Below are positions 1 through 8,559 of a stretch of 54,256 nucleotides of DNA, piece by piece (position 1 is the first letter of the stretch; every line of letters starts with the position of its first letter). A program made the translations under genes and the position numbers. The stretch is from Oligoflexia bacterium (lineage in GTDB: Bacteria; Bdellovibrionota_C; UBA2361; JBGSMV01): NCBI GenBank assembly GCA_019694515.1, contig JAIBBU010000021.1, forward strand, positions 1 to 54,256, written 5' to 3'. Under the pieces are notes generated by a model. The model was not told the origin of the DNA, ran no database searches, and saw only the letters and a list, made by a program, of their open reading frames with translations.

Positions 1-1134
<1,134 letters not shown>

Positions 1135-1135
<1 letters not shown>

Positions 1136-1156
1136 AAACGCGCCATAGCGCGTTTC
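1135..1156 (+). terminator. Stem-loop directly after groEL stop
   Basis: There is a perfect 8-bp inverted repeat (GAAACGCG / CGCGTTTC) with a 6-nt loop, overlapping the groEL stop codon. No T-run follows, so alone it would be a weak intrinsic terminator. It may act together with the second hairpin about 50 bases downstream or protect the mRNA 3' end. Confidence 0.5.
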
Positions 1157-1207
1157 TATCCTGAGGATGCGCAAGCATCCGAGGGATCCCCTCCGTAGGG
1201 AGGGACG

Positions 1208-1244
1208 AAGGGCTTTTCTGCAGCAATGCAGGAAAGCCTTTTTT
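1208..1244 (+). terminator. Rho-independent terminator of groEL
   Basis: A 12-bp stem (GGCTTTTCTGCA pairing with TGCAGGAAAGCC, one G-U pair) is closed by a GCAA loop and followed by a run of six T. This is a textbook intrinsic terminator on the plus strand. Confidence 0.9.
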
Positions 1245-1471
1245 GTTGGCAAGCATAGGAACCACGAGCAGCGAAATCACTCGAGCAGCCAGAGCCCTCA
1301 TTTAAGCTGCAGAGAGCGCCAGGCAAAAGCCGGCGCCGCCCCCTAATGTGAGCGAGAACAGCAATATTCTTCAGGATTGAGCTTCCTGCGCCGATAGCGC
1401 ACCTAAACATTGCTCGACTGCCTGGGCCCTAAAACATATAATCGAGAAGACTTGAGGTCATTGCTGTACTA

Positions 1472-1550
1472 GTTACGAAGATCGAGGATGAAATTCGGCT
1501 GCTCGCGATGACAGGAATTTTGCCCTCGAATTGAGTAACATCCACAACTG
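1472..1550. repeat. Remnant of the dispersed MITE-flank repeat
   Basis: This holds the conserved string TCGCGATGACAGGAATTTT, then CCTCGAATTGAGTAACATCC and CACAACTG. The same order (CAATGACAG, then TCCTCGAA, then GTAACATCYAC) follows the right ends of the elements near 16557 and 45812. The segment is itself an imperfect palindrome: GTTAC-N5-TCGAGG at 1472-1487 pairs with CCTCGA-N5-GTAAC at 1524-1539. The rest of the 1245-1556 gap shows no gene. The repeat ends seven bases before the next start codon. Confidence 0.6.
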
Positions 1551-1556
1551 CTAGTC

Positions 1557-2984
1557 ATGAAGAACGCACCTAGTAAAGCATTCTGTCTTCTTGTCTTCTC
1601 ACTGCTGGCTATGCTTAGCGTCTCGTTATTGAACGACGCTAAATTTAATCTGATCACTCCGGCTGCGGCATTGACCGGCCGTGAGATGCCCGAGCCCGTC
1701 TCGGCATGCACTGACTTCTTCGAGTGCCAGTTGATCGAGCAGATCAATCGCACCGCCGATTTTCTAGAGCGCAACAGGAACGGCAAGCTCTTGACGGTAG
1801 ATCCGCGCCCCGTACAGCCTTTCTCGGAGATGGTGCGCCTAAACATCGTGACGCAGGCCGGCGGTTATTTGAATTTATATCGGATGTTTCGCCGCCCGAT
1901 GGACCGCAACTACGCCGCCATGCGTTTGAACTATCTGACCTTGCTGGGCAGGAGCGGACTCTCCAACGGTCCGTTCGACGGCATGTTAGGGTACGTCATG
2001 CTGCAAGGAGGCGAGCTCTTAAATAACCAAGAGTTCAAGAATTTCGGGTTATCAATTGCTGATGATTGCCTGACCTATCCCTGGCTCACATTGGATCCGG
2101 GCTATATGTGCGATATGGCATTGGCTAAGGCCTATGCGCTAACTCGGAATCAAGCTTATTTGAACAAGCTGCGCCTCTCGACAGCGGAGACCGCTTCTCG
2201 GCAGTACCCAAACGGTGGATTTCCGCACTGGTATCAGGACGGCCAGCATGGCGGTCCAAGCGCAAACTATACCGCCTGGATGATTGAAGAGGCCTATATG
2301 ATTCGCCAAGGCGATCCGGAGAATCCGGATTTGACCGTGCCGATCATGAAGAGCTTGCCATTTCTTCGTTCGCTGGTCGAAGGGGATGGGAGCCTGCACC
2401 CCTATCCTGGGGAGCCCGACGGAGTGGGTATCAGCACGATGTCCTCGATTGCCTACGGATTGTACGGCTTAGGGGATCACAAATTGGCGCAGCTGGTTTT
2501 AAAGAAATTATTCACCAAGCAGTTATCTGGTGTTAACAAAGGCGCATTTCCAGATGGTTGGGATAGCCCGGACGGACTTTGGACTTCGACCAAGCCCTCA
2601 ATTTTGAGAACCTCCCTGGTTTTTTGGGACCTAACCAATCTCGCGGCTGATCGACTGGTCAGTAAATGCACATCGGGTGCAGCCACGACGTGCACGATTA
2701 CACCTAGCGATTGTAATCCAGAATTCGCGGGCCTTGGCGCCTGCTCAAGGAACTACGCCGGCGTCAACTTGTGCCTAAACGGCGCTCAGACAAAGTGTGT
2801 TAATCCAGATCTGGTGGTGTTCAAGAACGTAAGTTGTACCTACCCGCCCGGGTACATTGATGGCCAGTATTGCAACAATTGGCAGCGTACGCCCGGAACC
2901 GTCAAATGTATCGGAGCGACCTGCAGCCAGTGTGTTTATAATGATGAGATGCCGGTACCGGATTGCCTCGACGACTGGGGTTAA
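1557..2984 (+). CDS. Secreted Cys-rich protein with alpha-toroid-like body, function unknown
   Basis: I do not recognise this gene. The 475-residue product starts with a basic, then hydrophobic, signal peptide (residues 1 to about 30, KAFCLLVFSLLAMLSVSLL), so export is likely. Residues 90-350 are helical, with repeated aromatic and glycine turns such as GYLNLYRMF, QYPNGGFPHWYQDG and AYGLYGLGD. This resembles the helical toroid of glycan-processing or terpene-cyclase-like proteins. The last 100 residues carry 14 cysteines, suggesting a disulfide-stabilised tail outside the cytoplasm. No clear ribosome binding site precedes the ATG. The gene stands alone between the groEL terminator and the flagellin. 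The toroid idea is inference from sequence texture only. Confidence 0.75.
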   Translation: MKNAPSKAFCLLVFSLLAMLSVSLLNDAKFNLITPAAALTGREMPEPVSACTDFFECQLIEQINRTADFLERNRNGKLLTVDPRPVQPFSEMVRLNIVTQAGGYLNLYRMFRRPMDRNYAAMRLNYLTLLGRSGLSNGPFDGMLGYVMLQGGELLNNQEFKNFGLSIADDCLTYPWLTLDPGYMCDMALAKAYALTRNQAYLNKLRLSTAETASRQYPNGGFPHWYQDGQHGGPSANYTAWMIEEAYMIRQGDPENPDLTVPIMKSLPFLRSLVEGDGSLHPYPGEPDGVGISTMSSIAYGLYGLGDHKLAQLVLKKLFTKQLSGVNKGAFPDGWDSPDGLWTSTKPSILRTSLVFWDLTNLAADRLVSKCTSGAATTCTITPSDCNPEFAGLGACSRNYAGVNLCLNGAQTKCVNPDLVVFKNVSCTYPPGYIDGQYCNNWQRTPGTVKCIGATCSQCVYNDEMPVPDCLDDWG

Positions 2985-3260
2985 TTCTGGCTCTACCCTA
3001 ATGGCTCACGATTAATTTCACGCTAAATCTTGTAATATTAGTTAGTTAGCTGCCTTCGAAGCCGGGTGATTGCGGCACTCTTTAGCTCCAAAACCTAACC
3101 ACTCCCCCTTTAACAGCCGAAATTAATGACGTAAGGAACTGGCTGTCCGCCCCACCCCCAGAATCCCGCCCCAGATACTCGCTCCGCTGCTGGCTTAGCC
3201 AGCCCAAGATAACTGTACCGGATCCGCGCCATGCACTGACGCGGAATGTGAGGATTTAGT

Positions 3261-5171
3261 TTGGCCGTCACACTAGGCAAAAATATTCCAGCGCTTCGGC
3301 TGATCGGCCAGTTGAGCCGTGACGCGAATGATCTGGGAAATTCTTATGAACGCCTGTCCACGGGGTTAAGGCTCAATCACGCCAGTGATGATGCCGCGGG
3401 TTTGGCGATTGCAGCACGCTTAGGTACCTCCGCCCGTGTTTACACTCAGGGCGTCCGTAATGTGAATGATAGTATTAGCGCATTTAATGTGACTGATGGA
3501 GCGCTGAATCAACTGAGCAGCATCCTCGGCCGATATCTCGAGCTTGCTCAGCAGGCTGCTAACGGAAGCTACACCGCTGCGCAGAGGAGCGTCCTCGATC
3601 AAGAGGGTCAAGCTCTGCAGAATGAATATAATCGAATTATTGGATCCACCTCGTTCAATAAGCGGAAATTGCTGGACGCTAGCCAGCAGAGTATCACGAC
3701 TCAGATAGGCTACAGCGCACTTCAGTCCGCGCTTGGCACAAGCCTCGGCAAAACGGTTGGAAGTGGATCTTTTAGCAGCGGTTCTAGTCAGGGTGCCTCA
3801 GTAAACCGAGCTTCGATTGCCACGGGAGACTACAATGGGGATGGACTAACCGACAATATTACCGCATCGGTCTCGGGCGGAACTCTCACCGTATACACAC
3901 AGTTAGCGAATGGGGATGGAACATTCACCGAATCGACGACCACCAGCACAGGCTACGCCTCAGTAAAGGGTGTCGGGCTAGTCGACACCGATGGTGATGG
4001 GAAGCTGGACATCGTCGCCGTGGGCACCGCCAGCGGCACAGGAAGACTTAGGGTTGCTGTAGGGATCAATAACGGATCGGGCGGTTTTGGCGCGCTAACT
4101 TCAACCACCTACAACTCGGTCGATGCCGGACAGGCTCTCACGATCGACTCTGTCACCTTCGGCGACCTAACCGGCGATGGGAAATCCGATCTGCTGGTGG
4201 GCTGGCATGACATAAATCCCACTTATGGCTATGTGGTTCTGACGGGCAATTCCAGCGCCTTTTCTTATAGCGCCGGGCTCGAATCCACGCAGATCGGCGT
4301 GGGTGGGGGCGCCGCTTTAGCCGACATGAACAGTGACGGCAGACTGGACCTAGTGGCACTCGATGGCAACACCGGCAACTCCGATATTTTGCTTGGATCC
4401 GGAACTGGGACGTTCGGCGCACCCACGGTGTTCTCAACCCTTTGGAGTCACTTTGCGCTGGGAGATTTCAACGGAGACGGCAACGTTGACATCGCGGCGA
4501 CGGAAGGGCTGGGCAGTACACTAAAGATATTCAACGGCAACGGAGCGGGATCTGCTTCTGACACCGGCCAACTATATGCGGGTGTGACTGACGGTTATCT
4601 TCAATCAGCAGATCTGAATGGGGATGGTTATCTTGATCTGGTTGCTACCAACCGGGTCCTGTTTAACCTTGGAAACGGCGTCTTTAATGATCAAGGCGCG
4701 GTAACCGCAAGCTACTCTGGCGCAACGGCTGCAGGGGCTACCTTCGGTCTCGCTGATACGAACGGTGATGGAATCTTGGACATCATCGGGGTCCAATCGG
4801 ACCAGCGCGTGCACGTCCAAACTCAGGGCACGACAACATCTACCACCGACAACACCCTGGGCCGTCTGTATTTGACCACCCAGTCGTATGCGCGATCTTC
4901 CCTCAGCTCTTTGAAATCTGCCCTCACCAAGGTCAATACCGAACTTGGGAATATTGGGAGCACCCAGCGCCGATTGGATTCGGCCATGAATACCTTGCAA
5001 GCCCTGCGATTGAACTATCAATCGGCCGTATCCCAGATTACTGATGTCGATGTGGCAGCCGAGACTGCCAACATGCTAAGTCTACAGATCAAGCAGCAGA
5101 CTGCGACCTCCATGCTGGCACAGGCCAATCAACAACCTGGAATTGCTTTGCAGCTGCTGAGAGAGCTCTAG
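3261..5171 (+). CDS. Flagellin with a seven-repeat FG-GAP/VCBS insert
   Basis: The N-terminal D0/D1 domain (residues 1-150; SYERLSTGLRLNHASDDAAG, then VNDSISAFNVTDGALNQL) and the C-terminal D1/D0 domain (residues 535-636; NTELGNIGSTQRRL and TDVDVAAETANM) are typical of bacterial flagellin, the filament subunit exported by the flagellar type III apparatus. Between them lie seven calcium-binding loops of the form DxNxDGxxD, at residues 190, 242, 302, 355, 402, 451 and 499. They are spaced about 50 residues apart, which is the pattern of a seven-bladed integrin-type beta-propeller. The start is TTG with GTGAGGA upstream. No other flagellar gene is in the window. I infer a filament subunit displaying a surface propeller; an ancestral or export-only use is also possible. 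Confidence 0.93.
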   Translation: MAVTLGKNIPALRLIGQLSRDANDLGNSYERLSTGLRLNHASDDAAGLAIAARLGTSARVYTQGVRNVNDSISAFNVTDGALNQLSSILGRYLELAQQAANGSYTAAQRSVLDQEGQALQNEYNRIIGSTSFNKRKLLDASQQSITTQIGYSALQSALGTSLGKTVGSGSFSSGSSQGASVNRASIATGDYNGDGLTDNITASVSGGTLTVYTQLANGDGTFTESTTTSTGYASVKGVGLVDTDGDGKLDIVAVGTASGTGRLRVAVGINNGSGGFGALTSTTYNSVDAGQALTIDSVTFGDLTGDGKSDLLVGWHDINPTYGYVVLTGNSSAFSYSAGLESTQIGVGGGAALADMNSDGRLDLVALDGNTGNSDILLGSGTGTFGAPTVFSTLWSHFALGDFNGDGNVDIAATEGLGSTLKIFNGNGAGSASDTGQLYAGVTDGYLQSADLNGDGYLDLVATNRVLFNLGNGVFNDQGAVTASYSGATAAGATFGLADTNGDGILDIIGVQSDQRVHVQTQGTTTSTTDNTLGRLYLTTQSYARSSLSSLKSALTKVNTELGNIGSTQRRLDSAMNTLQALRLNYQSAVSQITDVDVAAETANMLSLQIKQQTATSMLAQANQQPGIALQLLREL

Positions 5172-5250
5172 GGATCTAAATCTTGAATCACCGGCCTATA
5201 GTTGGGCCACTTCCATCATGACCCTGATCGTGGCGTTCCTTGTGGCGAGT

Positions 5251-7248
5251 TTATTCGGCCAGCCACACTCGCCCGGCATCCAGGGCGTGCAACATCTCGG
5301 AAAACTTATCCTCGAAATCTCGCCCGGCTGTCTTGGTCTGGCTGGCGCGGCCGATCCAGGCTCGTCCACCATATCCCGGGTTTTGATCGGTGTAGGTGGA
5401 AACATCCTGGCGCAGGGTCCTTCCCTCCGGAACACAAGGGAAATCCCAGGTCGGATACGGTGAAGGCACTGCAAGCGGCGGAGTGTAAATTTGACTCTTG
5501 TCATTAGCCGTTCTGATCAAAGCCAGCGGTTTGACGAAATTGAATACGGTCTGATTGGCCGCACTGTTTCCGCCATAACGGGGCCAACGACGGGGATCTT
5601 GGAACGGAGTACAATCGGTTCTCATATCCATATTCGGATCGTAGTAGGAGATGTTATTTCCGGGCCACATGGAGTCCGAGGAGGGATCGGGATAGATCGC
5701 TAGAATTGTGGCCTTGGCGCTGAAGTGCCCATTCGGTGGGTTCGGATTATCACGGGCCAGATCTCCTTCGTGAATCATCTCCAACATTCTTTGTCTACGC
5801 CGCCGCTCGTTGCCTTCGGGGCTGCCGGAGGGCGCTGAACCGCCGGAGGGCACGGTAACGGTAGGGACCGGGCAGCTAGCCGGGAGCGGCCAATAAACGT
5901 TAGTAGAAAGTTTGGTTTGATCTAGCATGTCGCGTTGTTCAGCCGGACAGTTTAAGTCGTGAACGGGATCGAATCCGCCGCTCAGCGCATTCGGGCCGCC
6001 TGGTACAGGTACACCGTCGGATTTGGCGTTACCATCATGGGTGCCTGAGGATCCCGGCGAAATAAATATAATTACACGACGGACATTTCTCTTCTCACCA
6101 CCGGGGTTGATCTTTTGGAGTGCGGTCCTCACCCCCCAAAGGGCTGCGGCCGGATTATTCCAATCATCGCCCTTAGTGCTGTTTGGCTTACAGACCGGAT
6201 TGGGATTAGAGCAGGTTGGGATATAATCCGACCATCCCGCATCAAATTCGGAGATATTAGCTTCCGAGATCTGGTTAATCGCATAATCAAGGGCATAGTT
6301 GAATCCGGGCTTACTTGACGGAACGTTAGGCGGGAAGAATGCGCTGGTGGGAGTACCGTCGACGTCATTGACTCCACACTGCAGCCACTTCTCCGCGCCT
6401 GGGGATTCAGTGGCATTAAAATACTTACAATCATCCACCCAGCTCACGCTAGACTTCGGCTGCCCTGCCCCTGGCGGCGGGCTCAGCAGATCACTTCCAC
6501 CGGCAACCACCAGCGCCACCTTGTCCCGCGGCACTAATAGGCGGCGCACCATTCCGGCTGTATAGCGCACCATATCTAAACCAACGTGACAGTCCTGAGC
6601 TCCGAAAGATGCTCCCTGTCCCGCCCAGTTTCCGGCGCAGCCCGGGGGACGCATATCGTCGCCGTGAAATTTCACCCAGCGCGCCGGCCCCCACACATCC
6701 ATGGCCAAGCCGATATCATAGGTCATGGTCTTAGCCAGCGCATGCGCCTCAATTTCGGGGGTAATTACGGCATTTAGTAGATAGAGATCCAGGGACAACT
6801 TTCCCTCAATTCGCACCCAGTCTCTTTCGTCAGAAATCCGGTTATCCTCTGTGATCGCATCGTTCTCCTCACCATGGGTAATGAGGAGGCTTTCGATAGC
6901 ATCGAAGACTCGACCCGATTCCCCCACCTGGAAACCGTTTGCTTCCATATTCTGTTTAACGATCTCTCGCATATTAGCTGTGAGTTCATCGTTAAACTGC
7001 GCCACATCCCCCATCGTCGATTGTGACAGCGGTGAAGATAAAGCGAAGCGCGCACCGGCCATCGCCGCAGAATTTAGGGCATTCTGAAACACACGGCGCG
7101 CATGCATTAAATTGGCAGTATCGATCGCCAGTCCAGCGAGCCCTACTAGCGCAAACATAGAAAGCGCCGCTAGTACGAGGATGAATCCGCCCTCACGCGC
7201 TTGAGGTTGTGAATTTCTATTAATACAGCGAAAGCGCATCAACCGCAT
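5251..7248 (-). CDS. TadG-like pilus assembly protein 1, degenerate vWA
   Basis: This is the third gene of the first TadE-TadE-TadG set. After a basic start it has one membrane helix (GFILVLAALSMFALVGLAGLA), then AIDTANLMHARRVFQNALNSAAMAG, the classic TadG/TadE_N opening. A large extracytoplasmic part with about 12 cysteines follows. Its C-terminus (TANDKSQIYTPP, then TWDFPCVPEG) matches the second TadG in this window (LANEQPLMSTPP, WDFPCVPRG), so the two are paralogues. Unlike that copy, the expected metal site is lost: YDIGLAMDVWGP stands where DxSxS should be, and IIFISPG replaces LLTDG. The longest frame starts with TTG at 7263; ATG at 7248 or 7239 is more likely. It overlaps the upstream tadE-like gene, implying translational coupling. 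Confidence 0.85.
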   Translation of the reverse strand: MRLMRFRCINRNSQPQAREGGFILVLAALSMFALVGLAGLAIDTANLMHARRVFQNALNSAAMAGARFALSSPLSQSTMGDVAQFNDELTANMREIVKQNMEANGFQVGESGRVFDAIESLLITHGEENDAITEDNRISDERDWVRIEGKLSLDLYLLNAVITPEIEAHALAKTMTYDIGLAMDVWGPARWVKFHGDDMRPPGCAGNWAGQGASFGAQDCHVGLDMVRYTAGMVRRLLVPRDKVALVVAGGSDLLSPPPGAGQPKSSVSWVDDCKYFNATESPGAEKWLQCGVNDVDGTPTSAFFPPNVPSSKPGFNYALDYAINQISEANISEFDAGWSDYIPTCSNPNPVCKPNSTKGDDWNNPAAALWGVRTALQKINPGGEKRNVRRVIIFISPGSSGTHDGNAKSDGVPVPGGPNALSGGFDPVHDLNCPAEQRDMLDQTKLSTNVYWPLPASCPVPTVTVPSGGSAPSGSPEGNERRRRQRMLEMIHEGDLARDNPNPPNGHFSAKATILAIYPDPSSDSMWPGNNISYYDPNMDMRTDCTPFQDPRRWPRYGGNSAANQTVFNFVKPLALIRTANDKSQIYTPPLAVPSPYPTWDFPCVPEGRTLRQDVSTYTDQNPGYGGRAWIGRASQTKTAGRDFEDKFSEMLHALDAGRVWLAE

Positions 7249-7801
7249 AGTTTTCACGTCCAAATAAGGAAGGCATCAGTGCTGAGAAGCTGAAACGAAC
7301 ATGGCTCACGGCCAACAATCCCGTGGCAATACATGACGGCAGCAGGCCGCGGTCTGCTACCTCGGCTACTGTGAGGGGAGGATCAACATTTCCCTGTGGA
7401 GGAAATGCTCCCGCGCCTAATAGGCGAATCGGGTTGGCGGCATCGTAGAATGGGCTGCCCGGTGCGTAGCATCCGTAAATTCCAACATTCACCTGAGCCC
7501 CAGGGAAAATCGCTTCGGCGTTATTGGCGTCATAGCTCGGGGTCACGGCGGCAAGAATATTGTTGAGGCACGCTTGACCAGGCCAGGGGTTAAAATTGAG
7601 ATACAAACTGGTCCAGCGGCAGTCCCTAATCAAAGCATTGGCCACCTGATCATTTGACGCTTGAACCTCCTGCTTGATGCGCAGAACTCGGGAAAATTCA
7701 AGCGCGCCGAAGATCAAAAAAATGATGACTGGAAGTGCAATCGCTAACTCGATAAACGAGGAGCCTCTCTGCTTGGTCAAGGATATGGATAAGGGCATCA
7801 T
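7220..7801 (-). CDS. TadE-like pseudopilin (set 1, second gene)
   Basis: This 193-residue TadE-family minor pilin has the type IVc signature. Basic residues come first, then RGSSFIELAIALPVIIFLIFGALEF, with Glu at +5 if cut after Gly, and a single hydrophobic helix. In Tad systems such proteins are cut by the prepilin peptidase and join the Flp pilus base or tip. The mature part has several cysteines. Two ATG codons sit in tandem at 7801 and 7798. The 3' end overlaps the start of the TadG gene, and the preceding gene ends 26 bases upstream, so the three genes form one unit. Confidence 0.88.
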   Translation of the reverse strand: MMPLSISLTKQRGSSFIELAIALPVIIFLIFGALEFSRVLRIKQEVQASNDQVANALIRDCRWTSLYLNFNPWPGQACLNNILAAVTPSYDANNAEAIFPGAQVNVGIYGCYAPGSPFYDAANPIRLLGAGAFPPQGNVDPPLTVAEVADRGLLPSCIATGLLAVSHVRFSFSALMPSLFGRENYAVDALSLY

Positions 7802-7827
7802 GAAATTATTTTGGCAAATCCGCGGGT

Positions 7828-8361
7828 TTAAGTTGGTAAATCATAAAACCGCTGAAACTGGTTCCGGTACATCATACGTCTGGTCCGATCGAAGCTGAAA
7901 GGACCAACGTGATTTACATAATGGATTTCTGCCCGTAACCAGCTAAATGCAGTACCGCCAAACCAGTCACCCAGGGTGCATTGCTCGCTATTGGCCGCAC
8001 AAATTGCACTGTCTCCGGATGCAACAGCAACCGGGGACGAATCATTAAACCAAGCTACCAGATCAACGCCGCTGGTCATACCTGACGAGTCGGTGGCAAG
8101 GTGCATGCTGGCAGTCCTTGTGGCGGTCGTTAGCGCATTACTTACCAGCACCTCGTGGTACGCCATGATGATCAGGAACATCCCGTTGATTAGAATCGTC
8201 ATGAAAATCGGAGCGCTCATCGCCGCTTCGCAGATTGAGCCCGTTTGGCTGCGAGTTCTTCCTAGGAAAAATGAGTTTTTCCACAGTCTGGCCAACTTTG
8301 AGAGGTGTCGTTTCGTTTGCATTGTACTACTCGCATCTTCAACCACTCTCTCCCTGAGCAT
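7828..8361 (-). CDS. TadE-like protein (set 1, first gene)
   Basis: This is the first gene of the minus-strand pilus set, 177 residues. After about 45 polar or basic residues comes TGSICEAAMSAPIFMTILINGMFLIIMAYH, a TadE-like motif with Glu before a hydrophobic helix. The motif is imperfect: Cys precedes the Glu and Ala follows it. Downstream is the usual ALTTATRTASMHLAT helix that packs pilin-like proteins. The start may be the ATG at 8361 or 8322; neither has a strong ribosome binding site. A conserved promoter-like motif lies about 60 bases upstream. It parallels the first gene of the second set at 19832. Confidence 0.75.
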   Translation of the reverse strand: MLRERVVEDASSTMQTKRHLSKLARLWKNSFFLGRTRSQTGSICEAAMSAPIFMTILINGMFLIIMAYHEVLVSNALTTATRTASMHLATDSSGMTSGVDLVAWFNDSSPVAVASGDSAICAANSEQCTLGDWFGGTAFSWLRAEIHYVNHVGPFSFDRTRRMMYRNQFQRFYDLPT

Positions 8362-8417
8362 CCTAACTAGCTGAAATTTGGATAATTTTCAGCGTGTCCC
8401 TGTGACATGAAGGATCA

Positions 8418-8435
8418 ATGCAAGTCGTGTGCAAA
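8418..8435 (-). promoter_or_regulatory. Promoter-like motif TTTGCAC-N5-TTGCAT before pilus set 1
   Basis: Read on the minus strand the site is TTTGCACACGACTTGCAT, preceded by a T-run. It resembles a sigma-54 site (TGGCAC-N5-TTGCA) except that the first G of the -24 GG is T. An almost identical site precedes pilus set 2 at 19756-19773: 15 of 18 bases match, and all three differences fall in the spacer. If it is a -24/-12 promoter, transcription would start near 8407, about 46 bases before the ATG. It could equally be an 11-bp-spaced direct repeat bound by a regulator. Confidence 0.45.
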
Positions 8436-8559
8436 AAAAAGACAACTATTTAACCGGTAACGGGAACTGGGGGCCTTATGGAGTAGTTCTCGGGCTCTGT
8501 AGCATAGCTCCGCAAAGGGCGTAACTATCTAAATATAGGGATCTTTTTGGGAATCGCCC

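Noticed and set aside
3061..3090. GGCAC-type sigma-54 site before the flagellin
   Set aside because: The spacing between GG and GC is nine rather than ten and the -12 half is poor (AGCTC).
2985..3260. sigma-28 type promoter for the flagellin
   Set aside because: Only a loose match (GCCCAAGATAA) was seen, with no proper -35 partner.
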